This document shows, piece by piece, positions 54,590 through 63,683 of a stretch of DNA of 64,000 nt. Source of the DNA: Aldehydirespirator sp965205155. Lineage in GTDB: Bacteria; Actinomycetota; Acidimicrobiia; Acidimicrobiales; Aldehydirespiratoraceae. The notes beneath the pieces were generated by a model. It saw only the letters and a list, made by a program, of their open reading frames with translations, searched no databases and had not been told where the DNA came from. The first letter of the stretch is position 1. Every line of letters begins with the position of its first letter. The stretch is from NCBI GenBank assembly GCA_965205155.1, contig OZ242033.1, positions 2,852,001 to 2,916,000 on the forward strand, written 5' to 3'. The position numbers and the translations under genes are program-made.

Positions 54590-57500
54590 TTGACCGTCGC
54601 TGACACGTACCGCCTGTCCTCCCGGTACACCGACGACTCAGGGACGGTGTTCATGACAGGCCTCCAGGCGCTGGCCCGGCTCCCGATCGAGCAGCTTCGG
54701 GCCGACCGGCTCGCGGGGCTGCACACCGCCGCCTTCGTCAGCGGCTACCCGGGCTCGCCCGTCGGCGGCTACGACGGCGACGTGGGCAGGGCGATCGAGC
54801 AGGCCCCCGATCTGCCCATCGTGCTGGCTCCTGCCCTGAACGAGGAGCAGGCGGCCACCGCGGTGATGGGAACCCAACTGGCCTCGCTTCGTCCCGACTC
54901 CCGCTACGACGGCGTCCTCGGCATCTTCTACTGCAAGGCGCCGGGAGTGGACCGAGCCGGCGACGCCCTCCGGCACGCGGTGTTCGCCGGCTCGGACCCC
55001 CGCGGCGGTGCGGTGGTGATCGCGGGCGACGATCCGGCCGCCAAGAGCTCGACCATCCCGTCGTCGTCGGCGGGAACCCTCGCCGACAAGCACATCCCGG
55101 TGCTCTACCCGGGGACGCCCCGCGAGGCACTGGACCTGGGGCGGCACGCGGTGTACCTGTCGAGGGCCACCGGGCTGTGGACCAGCCTCAAGATCGTGGC
55201 CGACGTGGCCGACGGCTCCGGGACGGTTCACCTAGATCCCCGCCGGGTCGACCCGGTCATCCCGACCATCGACGGCGAGCCCTACGTCCACACTCCCGAC
55301 GGCAGGCTGCTCACCCCCGAGACGGTCGACACCGAGCGCGAGATCTACGAGGTCCGCCACCCTCTGGCCATCGAGTACGCGGCTCTGAACCGCCTCAACC
55401 ACGCCACCGTCAACCCGTCCGACGCCTGGATCGGGATCGTGTCCTCGGGGATCACCTACCGGGAGTTGCGGGAGGCGCTCCGCCGGCTGGGACTGGGCCA
55501 CGACGCCGAGATCGCGGCGGCCGGCATCCGGCTCATGTGCATGCACATGCCCATCCCGTTCAGTGCCCAGCGGGCCCGCCACTTCGCCCGGGGCCTCGAG
55601 GAGATCTTCGTGGTGGAGGAGAAGCAGCCCAACATCGAGTCGCTCATGAAGGACGCCCTGTACAACGAGCCCCGCCGACCCCGGGTGACGGGCAAGTTCG
55701 ACGAGCACGACGCCATGCTGCTGCCCGGCCACGGGGGTCTCACCGCCGACGACCTGCTCCCGCCGCTGCGACGCCGCCTCTCCGAGCGCATCGGCTCGCG
55801 CCTCGCGCCCGAGCAGCCGCGGCGCGAGCTGATACCGCTGGGCACCGGCGTGGCCCGCACGCCCTACTTCTGTTCGGGCTGCCCCCACAACCGCTCCACC
55901 AAGGTCCCCGAGGGCGCGGCGGTGGGGGCGGGGATCGGCTGCCACACGATGACCCTGCTGATGGACTCCGACGGCTTCGGCGACATCGTGGGGCTCACCT
56001 GCATGGGACAGGAGGGGGCCCAGTGGGTCGGGATGGCGCCCTTCGTGGAGACATCCCACATCTTCCAGAACATCGGCGACGGGACCTACTTCCACAGCGG
56101 CCAGCTCGCCATACAGGGGGCGATCGCGGCCGGGGCGGACATCACCTACAAGCTGCTGTGGAACCGCACCGTGGCCATGACCGGGGGCCAGGATCCCCAG
56201 GGAATGATCGGCGTGGCCGAAGTCTGCCGGGTGCTGCTGGCCCAGGGAGTGGCCCGGGTGCTGGTGACGACCGAGGATGTCGCCCGCTACCACCGCGCCG
56301 ACCTGCCCGAAGGGGTGGACGTCTGGCCCCGCACGCGGCTGATGGAGGCCCAGGAGCTGCTGGCTCAGGTCAAGGGCGTGACCGTCCTCATCCACGACCA
56401 GCAGTGCGCGGCCGAGGCTCGCCGGGGGCGCAAGCGCGGCACGGTGGCCGTGCCCCGCCAGCGGGTGTTCATCAACGAGCGGATCTGCGAGGGCTGCGGG
56501 GACTGCGCCTCGATCAGCAACTGCCTGTCGGTGCAGCCAGTCGAGACGGCCTTCGGCCGCAAGACCCGGATCGACCAGACCACCTGCAATCTGGACTACT
56601 CGTGCCTGGAGGGGGACTGCCCGTCGTTCATGACGGTGACCCAGCCGGGGCGGCTCATGTCGTGGCTGCGCCGGATCGGTGGCCGGGGCGGCGCCCCGGC
56701 GCGGCCCCGGAGCGACCCGGCACCGGTGGCGCCCACCGACCTGGACGACCCGGTGCCGGCCGTCCCCACCGACGACCTGTCGGTTCGCATCGTCGGCATC
56801 GGCGGCACCGGCGTGGTCACGGTGAGCCAGATCATCGGAACGGCGGCGATGTTCGACGGCTACGAGGTGCGGGGCCTGGACCAGATCGGGTTGTCGCAGA
56901 AAGCCGGACCGGTGGTGAGCGACCTTCGCCTGTACCACAGTGAGGTGGCGGCCAGCAACCGACTGGGCGAGGGCCAGGCCGACCTCCTGCTGGCTTTCGA
57001 CCAGCTGGGGGCGGCGTCGCCGTCGGGCATGAGCAGGGCCGACCCGGAGCGCACCGTGGTGGTCGGCTCCACCTCGCAGACTCCCACGGGAGCGATGGTC
57101 GCGCACCCCGACCGCGCCATGCCGGAGCCCGCCGAGCTGGAGGCCGCGATCGCGGCCGCCACCCGGGCCGACTGCCGCCACTGGGCCGACGCTCAGGCCA
57201 TCACCGAGTCCCTGCTCGGCAACTCGGTGACGGCCAACGTGTTCGTGGTGGGCATGGCGGTGCAGGCCGGCGCGCTGCCGCTGTCACCCAGGTCGGTGGA
57301 ACACGCCATCGAGCTCAACGGCGTGGCGACGAGAAGCAACGTCGAGGCGTTCCGGTGGGGCAGGGCGATGCTGGCCCGACCGGCAGAGGTGGAGGCCGCG
57401 GTCGCCTCCGGCCGGTCCCGCCGAGCCGGGCGGCCCGAACTCGACGACCAGCTCGCGGCCCGGGTGCGGTCCGTGGCCCGCGCCGCCGGCTTCGACCACG

Positions 57501-58144
57501 ACGGGCCGGCCGCCGGTGAGTCCGGCGACAGCGGCTACCGCGGCCCGGTCGACCTGGAGCTCATGGCCTCCGAGTTGTGCGCTTACCAGTCGCCGAAGCT
57601 GGCCCACGCCCACCTCGACTTCGTGGAGGCCGTGGCGGCGGCCGACGCGGAGCGGGGTGACGGATCGGGGCGGCTGACGGCGGCGGCAGCCCGTGGATAC
57701 TTCAAGCTGCTGGCCTACAAGGACGAGTACGAGGTGGCCAGGCTGATGCTCGATGCCGAGGCCACCGCCGAGGCCCGGCAACTGGCTGGGACCAGCGGGG
57801 GAAGGCTGGCCTGGAGGCTGCATCCGCCGACACTGCGGGCCCTGGGCATGAAGTCGAAGATCTCGGTGCCGGTCTCCTGGGCGCCGGCCATCCGGCTGCT
57901 GGCCGCCATGCGCCGTTTGCGGGGCACTCCATTCGACGTATTCGGGTACGCCGCGGTACGGCGGGCGGAACGGTCATTGCCGGACGAGTACCGGGCGGCG
58001 GTCACGTCCGACCTGAAGCGGCTGGACCCCGCCACCTACCAAGCGGCGCTGGCCCGGGCGGAGCTGCCCGAGGTCGTGCGGGGATACGAGAACATCAAGA
58101 TGGCCGGCATCTCCAAGATGCGAGAGGAACTGAAGCGAGCCTGA
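54590..58144 (+). CDS. Fused indolepyruvate/2-oxoacid:ferredoxin oxidoreductase
   Basis: 1184 residues from TTG 54590 (GGAGG at 54579-54583). N-terminal YRLSSRYTDDSGTVFMTGLQALARLPIEQLRADRLAGLHTAAFVSGYPGSPVGGYD is typical of the one-chain enzymes. A TPP-binding region (ACRT..YFCSGCPHNRSTKVPEG...GIGCHTM) lies near 420-470, a ferredoxin-like 4Fe-4S motif CEGCGDC...C near 634-640 with further Cys (CNLDYSCLEGDCPSF) near 665, and the gamma-type domain (VGIGGTGVVTVSQIIGTAA) near 738. Indolepyruvate or branched-chain 2-oxoacids are probable substrates. It is longer than iorA/iorB enzymes because all domains are fused. No ferredoxin gene is adjacent. Confidence 0.9.
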   Translation: MTVADTYRLSSRYTDDSGTVFMTGLQALARLPIEQLRADRLAGLHTAAFVSGYPGSPVGGYDGDVGRAIEQAPDLPIVLAPALNEEQAATAVMGTQLASLRPDSRYDGVLGIFYCKAPGVDRAGDALRHAVFAGSDPRGGAVVIAGDDPAAKSSTIPSSSAGTLADKHIPVLYPGTPREALDLGRHAVYLSRATGLWTSLKIVADVADGSGTVHLDPRRVDPVIPTIDGEPYVHTPDGRLLTPETVDTEREIYEVRHPLAIEYAALNRLNHATVNPSDAWIGIVSSGITYRELREALRRLGLGHDAEIAAAGIRLMCMHMPIPFSAQRARHFARGLEEIFVVEEKQPNIESLMKDALYNEPRRPRVTGKFDEHDAMLLPGHGGLTADDLLPPLRRRLSERIGSRLAPEQPRRELIPLGTGVARTPYFCSGCPHNRSTKVPEGAAVGAGIGCHTMTLLMDSDGFGDIVGLTCMGQEGAQWVGMAPFVETSHIFQNIGDGTYFHSGQLAIQGAIAAGADITYKLLWNRTVAMTGGQDPQGMIGVAEVCRVLLAQGVARVLVTTEDVARYHRADLPEGVDVWPRTRLMEAQELLAQVKGVTVLIHDQQCAAEARRGRKRGTVAVPRQRVFINERICEGCGDCASISNCLSVQPVETAFGRKTRIDQTTCNLDYSCLEGDCPSFMTVTQPGRLMSWLRRIGGRGGAPARPRSDPAPVAPTDLDDPVPAVPTDDLSVRIVGIGGTGVVTVSQIIGTAAMFDGYEVRGLDQIGLSQKAGPVVSDLRLYHSEVAASNRLGEGQADLLLAFDQLGAASPSGMSRADPERTVVVGSTSQTPTGAMVAHPDRAMPEPAELEAAIAAATRADCRHWADAQAITESLLGNSVTANVFVVGMAVQAGALPLSPRSVEHAIELNGVATRSNVEAFRWGRAMLARPAEVEAAVASGRSRRAGRPELDDQLAARVRSVARAAGFDHDGPAAGESGDSGYRGPVDLELMASELCAYQSPKLAHAHLDFVEAVAAADAERGDGSGRLTAAAARGYFKLLAYKDEYEVARLMLDAEATAEARQLAGTSGGRLAWRLHPPTLRALGMKSKISVPVSWAPAIRLLAAMRRLRGTPFDVFGYAAVRRAERSLPDEYRAAVTSDLKRLDPATYQAALARAELPEVVRGYENIKMAGISKMREELKRA

Positions 58145-58205
58145 CCGGCCACGACATCCGGGTGTCGACTAACCGATTCCCGTTGATAGGCTTGCGCCCA
58201 ACCCA

Positions 58206-61200
58206 ATGGTGACGACGACTGCTACCGCCACCTTGGACCCACGGTTGGCGTTGTCCGCGGACTTCGCTGAAGCTGTGCGCCGCCACGTCGATGGCCTGGC
58301 CAGCGACGCGGACCTGGCGCTCCTGGAGGCCAACACCAGGCTGTGGGTTCGAGCCCTCTACCGACTGCTCGACGACGTCGCGGAGTCCATCGACGCCATC
58401 CGGACCTCAGTCAGGGGGCACCAGCGCGCCGTGATAGTCGCCGACCTGGAGGAGGACTACCGCGCCATCGACGCGGTGCTGACGACCCTGGTGGGGCCAC
58501 CCGAGTCGCCATTGGAGAACGGCACCTCCGCCGACGGGCGCGACACCGGCCACGTCGAGCTGCAGCTGTCGTGGGTGCCGGGGCGGATAATCGCCTGGGC
58601 CGCGGGGCCCGGCCGGTCGGCCGAGAACGCACCGGACGTGCTCCGGCGGCTGCGCGACACCGGGGCCGGCACCGTCGACTGGAGCCAGCACCGCACGGTG
58701 AAGATCCCCGGCGGGGCGAGGGCCGAGACGGTGTCGGCACCGATCGAGAGTTGCCTCGGGTGGCTGGTCGCCCTGGGCGAGGCGGCCGAGCAGGACGGAA
58801 TCGGCGCCAGCGTGTCCTGGCTGGGCCTGGTGGCCGCGCTGGCGGTGCGCCTGGCCGCGCAGGGACGGATGGTTCCCCAGCTCAAGAAGGTCCGCCGTCG
58901 CTACCGCCTGGACGAACCCACCGGTGACGGCTCCAACGGCGCAGCCGCGGCGCGCTCCGACAACGCCTCCTACGTAGTGCGCTGGGCCCCCGCGCTGGTG
59001 GAATCCGACGTCATTGCCGCGCTGGCAGAGTCGCTGCCCGGCGCTGCGGCTGCGTTCGAGAACCAGCGGGACGCGAATGCCTTCACCCAGGCCGCGCTGG
59101 CCGACATCGTCGACGCCATCGCCACTGAGGCGGCCGAGCGCCTCGAAGCCCCCGCGCCGCCGCCCGTCCCGCGCACCAAGGCCGACGTGGCCGAGACGGC
59201 CCTGGCCCGGCTCGACGGCACTCCCTTCGACGTCCCGAGCCGGCATGCCGCCGACCTGACCCGCCGCCTGGACCAGTGGGCCCGACCGGTGAGCGAGTCC
59301 TACGACCGCCGCCTGCGACTGATCGTGCAACTCGATCCTCCCGACGACATCGGGGCCTGGCACCTGTCGGTGCTGTCGGAGTCGAGCGCGGGCGAGCTGC
59401 AACCCGTGGAGCGGGCCCTGGTCATCGCGTCGCGGACCAGGCGCCAGGCGGTGAAGCACCAGATGTCGCGCCTGGAGCGGCTCTTCCCGGAGCTGGTGCG
59501 GCTCGGGGGGCGCCGGCGGGGAGAGGTGATCCTCAACGCCGACGAGGCCTGGCAGCTCATGACCGAGACCGGTCACGTCCTGCAGGCCGTCGGATACGAC
59601 GTGCGGGTTCCGGCGCTGTCTCGCCGGCGACCCACGCCGTCCCTGCGCCTCACGTCGATGGAGGCCGAGGAGTCCGTCGTGGGAGCCCGCCAGCTGGCGG
59701 ACGTGCGCTGGTCGGTCGCCTTCGACGACGTGGAACTCACCGCAGCCGAGATCCGCGACCTGGCCACCCAGGCCCGGCCTCTGGTGAAGAGCCGGGGGCG
59801 GTGGGTGGAGCTGGACCGCGTCGACCTGAACGAGGCCGCGGCCGCGCTGGCCGAGCGGGCCGACATGACCCGGCTGACCGGCGCGGACATGCTGCGCCAC
59901 GCCCTCGGCCTGGAGGGATCGCCCCTAGCCGGGGGCACGATGATCGCGGGGCAGGGCTGGGCCGCGGAGCTGATCAGCAGCGCCCGCCACATACCTGCCG
60001 AACTCCCCACCAAGCCGGACGGCTTCAACGGAACCCTGCGGACCTACCAGGCCGACGCCCTGGTCTGGCTGAGCTTCCTGGAGCAGGCCGGCCTGGGCGG
60101 CTGCCTGGCTCTCGACATGGGCCTGGGCAAGACCCCGACCATGCTGGCCCACATCTACCTCACGCGCGGCAACGGCCCCTCGCTGGTGGCCGCACCGCCC
60201 GCGGTGGTGGGCAACTGGGCGTCGGAGGCGCGGCGCTTCGTGCCGGGTCTGCGCGTCGTCGTCCATCACGGTCCCAGCCGCACGCCCGCAGAACGGGTGC
60301 CGGCCATGGTCAAGGGCGCCGATCTGGTGGTGTCCACCTACGGCACGGCCATGCGCGATCTGGACGTGCTCGAGAAGGTCGAGTGGTCGACGGTGGTTCT
60401 CGACGAGGCGCAGGCCATCAAGAACCCGGCCAGCGAGACCGCCCAGCAGCTCCGCCGGCTCGATGCCCGCTGCCGGGTCACGCTGACCGGCACCCCCATC
60501 GAGAACGGCTTGGGCGACCTGTGGGCCATCATGGACTTCTGCAACCCGGGCCTGCTCGGAGCCCGCAACCGGTTCATAGCCGAGATGTCCAGGGTGTCCA
60601 AGAAGCCGGAGGCGGGCGCGGACGGCGCGGACGGCTCCAACGGCTCGGAGTCGTCGAACGGGTCGCAGGCGGCCGAGACCTCCCAGGCCGCCTCAAGACC
60701 CAAGGCAGCCGCGGCCGGCGAGGGCGCGCTGGCCGCCCTCAACGGCATCCTCGTGTTCCGCCGGACCAAGGCCGAGCCGGCCATCGCCGCCGAGTTGCCC
60801 GATCGCATCGACGAACTCGACCACTGCACGATGACCGCGGAGCAGATCGGGCTCTACCAGGCCGTGCTCGACGAGTTGGTCGCCCGAACCGAGGTCGAGG
60901 GGGTCGAGGCCGGACCGGAGCGCAAGGGAGCGGTCCTGGCTGCCATCACCGCCCTCAAGCAGATCTGCAACCATCCGGTCAACTACGAGGACGACGGCGG
61001 TCCGCTGGACGGGCGCTCGGGCAAGCTGGCCCGGCTCGAGCAGATCATGGGCCAGGTCTTCGCGGCCTCCGAGCGGATGCTGATCTTCACCCATTTCGCA
61101 ACCTGGGGCGAGCGGCTGGCAGCCCATCTCAGCGAGCGCACCGGCCTTCCCATCAGCTGCTATCACGGCGGCCTGGCCCGCGGCGCCCGCGACCGCCTGG

Positions 61201-61598
61201 TGCAGTCGTTCCAGAAGGGCCGGGGAGCCGGGGCGCTGGTGCTGTCGCTCAAGGCGGGCGGAACCGGCCTGAACCTGACCGCAGCCAACCATGTGGTGCT
61301 CTACGACCGCTGGTGGAACCCCGCGGTCGAGGACCAGGCCCGCGACCGGGCCTGGCGCATCGGCCAGCGCAACACGGTGGTGTGCCACCGTCTGGTATGC
61401 CCCGGAACGGTGGACGAGAGGGTCGAGGAGATCGTGGCGGGCAAGCGCCGCATCGCCGACATGGTGCTGCCCAAGTCGTCGTCGGTGGGCGACCTCAACA
61501 GCGATCAGCTGCGGGCCGCGCTGGGCATCGACCAGGACCTGCTGCTCATCGACGAGAACGGAGAGAACGGCTCCCACACCGACGGAGACGGCTCGTGA
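58206..61598 (+). CDS. SNF2 family DEAD/H-type helicase
   Basis: 1130 residues. An N-terminal half (1-610) without recognisable motor motifs precedes the Swi2/Snf2 core: LALDMGLGKTPTMLAHIYL near 632-650, VVLDEAQAIKNPAS near 729, LTGTPIENGLGDLWAIMDF near 756 and, in the second lobe, GGLARGARDRLVQSFQ near 987, LSLKAGGTGLNLTAANHVVLYDRWWNPAVEDQARDRAWRIGQ near 1013-1054. An Asn/Ser/Ala-rich low-complexity insert splits the lobes near 800-840. It may remodel DNA-protein complexes in repair or transcription. It overlaps a small coupled gene (GTGA). Confidence 0.9.
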   Translation: MVTTTATATLDPRLALSADFAEAVRRHVDGLASDADLALLEANTRLWVRALYRLLDDVAESIDAIRTSVRGHQRAVIVADLEEDYRAIDAVLTTLVGPPESPLENGTSADGRDTGHVELQLSWVPGRIIAWAAGPGRSAENAPDVLRRLRDTGAGTVDWSQHRTVKIPGGARAETVSAPIESCLGWLVALGEAAEQDGIGASVSWLGLVAALAVRLAAQGRMVPQLKKVRRRYRLDEPTGDGSNGAAAARSDNASYVVRWAPALVESDVIAALAESLPGAAAAFENQRDANAFTQAALADIVDAIATEAAERLEAPAPPPVPRTKADVAETALARLDGTPFDVPSRHAADLTRRLDQWARPVSESYDRRLRLIVQLDPPDDIGAWHLSVLSESSAGELQPVERALVIASRTRRQAVKHQMSRLERLFPELVRLGGRRRGEVILNADEAWQLMTETGHVLQAVGYDVRVPALSRRRPTPSLRLTSMEAEESVVGARQLADVRWSVAFDDVELTAAEIRDLATQARPLVKSRGRWVELDRVDLNEAAAALAERADMTRLTGADMLRHALGLEGSPLAGGTMIAGQGWAAELISSARHIPAELPTKPDGFNGTLRTYQADALVWLSFLEQAGLGGCLALDMGLGKTPTMLAHIYLTRGNGPSLVAAPPAVVGNWASEARRFVPGLRVVVHHGPSRTPAERVPAMVKGADLVVSTYGTAMRDLDVLEKVEWSTVVLDEAQAIKNPASETAQQLRRLDARCRVTLTGTPIENGLGDLWAIMDFCNPGLLGARNRFIAEMSRVSKKPEAGADGADGSNGSESSNGSQAAETSQAASRPKAAAAGEGALAALNGILVFRRTKAEPAIAAELPDRIDELDHCTMTAEQIGLYQAVLDELVARTEVEGVEAGPERKGAVLAAITALKQICNHPVNYEDDGGPLDGRSGKLARLEQIMGQVFAASERMLIFTHFATWGERLAAHLSERTGLPISCYHGGLARGARDRLVQSFQKGRGAGALVLSLKAGGTGLNLTAANHVVLYDRWWNPAVEDQARDRAWRIGQRNTVVCHRLVCPGTVDERVEEIVAGKRRIADMVLPKSSSVGDLNSDQLRAALGIDQDLLLIDENGENGSHTDGDGS

Positions 61599-61906
61599 AG
61601 GCAGCAGCCAACGGCGCCGACGCCGCTCGCCGGCGATCCCGGCGGGGCAGGGGCAAGGGCACGTCCCCCGGGTCGGCCAAGACCTCCGGAGATTTCTGGG
61701 GCTCACCGGACTTGCTTCCCTCAGTGGAGGAAGTAACGGTCTCGGTCGACGCGTCCGCGGTGGTCAGGTCCCTGGGACGCCCCCCGTTCCCCGGCCACGA
61801 GGCAGTCAGCGAGTACTACCTGCGGGCGGTCTACGACAACACCGCCAAGCTCGCAGAGGTGCTGGCCACCGCCGGAGACCTGCTCCGCAACGACGAACCC
61901 GACTGA
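61595..61906 (+). CDS. Small basic protein coupled to the SNF2 helicase gene
   Basis: 103 residues from GTG 61595, which overlaps the SNF2 stop. A very basic N-terminus (ARRRSRRGRGKGTSPGSAK, near 11-30) is followed by an acidic/hydrophobic region (SPDLLPSVEEVTVSVDASAVVRSLGRPPFPGHEAVSEYYLRAVYDNTAKLAEVLATAGDLL). The basic head could bind DNA and the rest may dock on the helicase; both are inference. No family recognised. In other actinobacteria this SNF2 type is often paired with a SWIM zinc-finger protein, which this is not. The longer frame from 59276 is antisense-like shadow and was ignored. Confidence 0.7.
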   Translation: MKAAANGADAARRRSRRGRGKGTSPGSAKTSGDFWGSPDLLPSVEEVTVSVDASAVVRSLGRPPFPGHEAVSEYYLRAVYDNTAKLAEVLATAGDLLRNDEPD

Positions 61907-61974
61907 ATTCGGCGCGGATCAGCCAGCCGCCGCACGCAATGAACTCTACGGCAGGTGGCCGGACCGATGGCCGT

Positions 61975-62004
61975 TGACAGAGCGAAGAGGCTCCGCGAAT
62001 ATTG
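61975..62004 (+). promoter_or_regulatory. Promoter-like AT-rich stretch after the SNF2 operon
   Basis: TTGACA at 61975-61980 is followed by AATATT at 61999-62004 (18-nt spacing) and further AT-rich sequence (TATGATCTATA, to about 62015). It would fire rightwards into the 3' end of the minus-strand XRE gene, where no sense gene is evident. The strand is uncertain; an antisense transcript or chance are both possible. The rest of 61907-62053 shows nothing else. Confidence 0.3.
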
Positions 62005-62053
62005 ATATGATCTATACGTGGAACCGGTCAGCGTGCCCCGCGACCACCTGCCC

Positions 62054-62680
62054 CTAGAAGGACGGAGGACTGGTAATGATCACGAACCGCACTCCGGAGT
62101 CTCCCGCAATCCACCGGTGTGGCGTCTCGGAGGGGTAGGACAGGGTGTCGCCGGTGTACAGCTGAGTCGGCTCTCTGCCCATCAGGTCAACCGTCATGGT
62201 GCCTTCCAGCACAAGCACGACCTCCTGCCCCTCATGAGAAATGAAGTCCTGCGCCACTCCAGCTTCGGCAATCGTCTCGTTCGCCTCAAGACGATGGCCC
62301 TCGCCCGGCGTGAGAAAGCGGGTTCTCGCGCCCTCGTTGAGCAGGAAGGACTCACCTTCGCCAGCACGGACCAGCGTGATCTCCGAGAACCCCGGGTCGA
62401 GCAGCGCGACCGTCGATGTTCCCAAGGCCTGAGCGATGCGGTGAAGCGTGATCAGGCTGGGCATGGCCCGTGAGTTCTCAATCTGCGACAGGAACGGCTG
62501 TGACAAACCGCACCGATCGGCAAGTTCCTGCATCGTCAACCCAGCACCCTTCCGGCGTCGTCTCAATTCCGGCCCAAGCTGCGGAGCGACGCCCGCAGCC
62601 TCTACCGAAGAGTCGCTCTCCACTTCCGGGTCCCCCTTTCCATCACGATCATCGGTTGGGACGAACTCCACGCCTGCCAT
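62054..62680 (-). CDS. XRE family regulator with C-terminal cupin domain
   Basis: 208 residues. An acidic N-terminal tail (1-30), a helix-turn-helix (about 35-90: ELRRRRKGAGLTMQELADRCGLSQPFLSQIENSRAMPSLITLHRIAQAL) and a cupin barrel (about 115-205: GQEVVLVLEGTMTVDLMG, TGDTLSYPSETPHRW). This HTH-cupin layout is used by PuuR/SutR-like repressors that sense small metabolites in the cupin. It lies 44 nt downstream of an alpha/beta hydrolase gene on the same strand and likely regulates it and the divergent Rieske gene. Confidence 0.9.
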   Translation of the reverse strand: MAGVEFVPTDDRDGKGDPEVESDSSVEAAGVAPQLGPELRRRRKGAGLTMQELADRCGLSQPFLSQIENSRAMPSLITLHRIAQALGTSTVALLDPGFSEITLVRAGEGESFLLNEGARTRFLTPGEGHRLEANETIAEAGVAQDFISHEGQEVVLVLEGTMTVDLMGREPTQLYTGDTLSYPSETPHRWIAGDSGVRFVIITSPPSF

Positions 62681-62724
62681 CGGTCTCTACTCTGCCGACA
62701 CCTCGACCCGCGCCATGCGCTCGG

Positions 62725-63552
62725 TCAGTCGGTGGCCAGGAAGGGGACGACAACCTCGATGAGGGCCGCGGGGTTGTCCACCGGCACGACATGGGTGCTG
62801 CCGGCAATCTCGACCAAGCGTGAGTCCGGTGTGAGGCGGTCCATTTCGACCATCACTTCGGCCCGGACGAAGCTGTCGGAGGCATGAACGTGAAGCGTGG
62901 GCGCCTGGATCCGAGCCAGCCGGGCCCAGTGGTCATCGGAGCGGAACGGCCAGCGCTCGAAGAAGTAGGGGTCGTGCTTGGGGGCCAGGCGGCCACCCCC
63001 GACCGGCCCGTAACAGGTGGCCGCCACCACTTCCACCATCTCGGCGGGGGCGTTGGGGTAGGCGCCCGCCACTGCGGCGCGGACTTCGTCGTGGTCGGCG
63101 TGATCCCGGGGGCGGGAGAACAGTTCGGTCTCGCCTTGCTCGAAGGAGGGTTCCACATCGACGACAATGAGCCGGCCTACCCGGTCGGGGTTCTCGGCCG
63201 CGTACTGGATGGCGACCAGCGCACCCCACGAGGAGCCGGCCAGGTCTACGGGCGAGCCGCCGGACACGCTCTCGACTGCGCCGACCAGATCGCCGACATG
63301 GTCGGCTGTGGTGTAGTCGTGGGTGGGCGACCACTGGCTCTCGCCGTAGCCCCTGAAGTCGAGTGCCACCACCCGGCGATGGGCGCGAACGCCGCGGGCT
63401 ACCGCGTGCCAGTTCCAAGCGTTGCCGGTCACGCCATGGAGGCAGACCAGGGTCGGGCCGTCGCCGTCGAAGTCGAGCCCGTGGATCCGGTTGCCGGCTG
63501 CCCCTTGCACGAAGAGGTGTCCTACCTCAGAAGCAGCGAGCGTTGTGGACAT
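62725..63552 (-). CDS. Alpha/beta hydrolase
   Basis: 275 residues from ATG 63552, with GAGGAGG as ribosome binding site; a longer frame to 63627 is unlikely. LVCLHGVTGNAWNWHAVARG near residue 34 is the oxyanion region, DLAGSSWGALVAIQYA near 102-117 holds the nucleophile Ser in G-x-S-x-G, and EIAGSTHVVPVDNPAAL near 248-264 the catalytic His. The fold includes epoxide hydrolases, C-C bond hydrolases and haloperoxidases; with a Rieske oxygenase next to it, a meta-cleavage or ester hydrolase role is plausible but not shown. Confidence 0.88.
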   Translation of the reverse strand: MSTTLAASEVGHLFVQGAAGNRIHGLDFDGDGPTLVCLHGVTGNAWNWHAVARGVRAHRRVVALDFRGYGESQWSPTHDYTTADHVGDLVGAVESVSGGSPVDLAGSSWGALVAIQYAAENPDRVGRLIVVDVEPSFEQGETELFSRPRDHADHDEVRAAVAGAYPNAPAEMVEVVAATCYGPVGGGRLAPKHDPYFFERWPFRSDDHWARLARIQAPTLHVHASDSFVRAEVMVEMDRLTPDSRLVEIAGSTHVVPVDNPAALIEVVVPFLATD

Positions 63553-63683
63553 GGTGATCCTCCTCGAGAGCGGAAGACACCCGGACAGGGCGACAGCGGG
63601 CGGACAATACGGTACCCAACGCCGCACAGTACCGAACGCTGCCGAACAGTGCAGGCCGGACTGATTGACACGAGGGCGTTCGC
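63553..63683. promoter_or_regulatory. Divergent promoter region between hydrolase and Rieske genes
   Basis: 131 nt separating divergent starts. CCGAAC occurs at 63632 and 63645 within a stretch GCACAGTACCGAACGCTGCC, and GCAC/GTGC half-sites flank it, so it is a candidate operator for the XRE-cupin regulator. No clear -35/-10 pair was found. Confidence 0.35.

Noticed and set aside
55232..57181. 649-codon minus-strand ORF opposite the ferredoxin oxidoreductase
   Set aside because: Shadow of the plus-strand gene, with no recognisable domain.
59276..61594. Long ORF in a second frame of the SNF2 gene leading into the small 3' gene
   Set aside because: The part overlapping SNF2 is an out-of-frame shadow; only the portion from GTG 61595 is supported as a gene.
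62018..62473. Plus-strand ORF of 151 codons after the promoter-like sequence
   Set aside because: It is antisense to the XRE-cupin gene and shows no domain; the XRE protein has clear HTH and cupin motifs on the minus strand.
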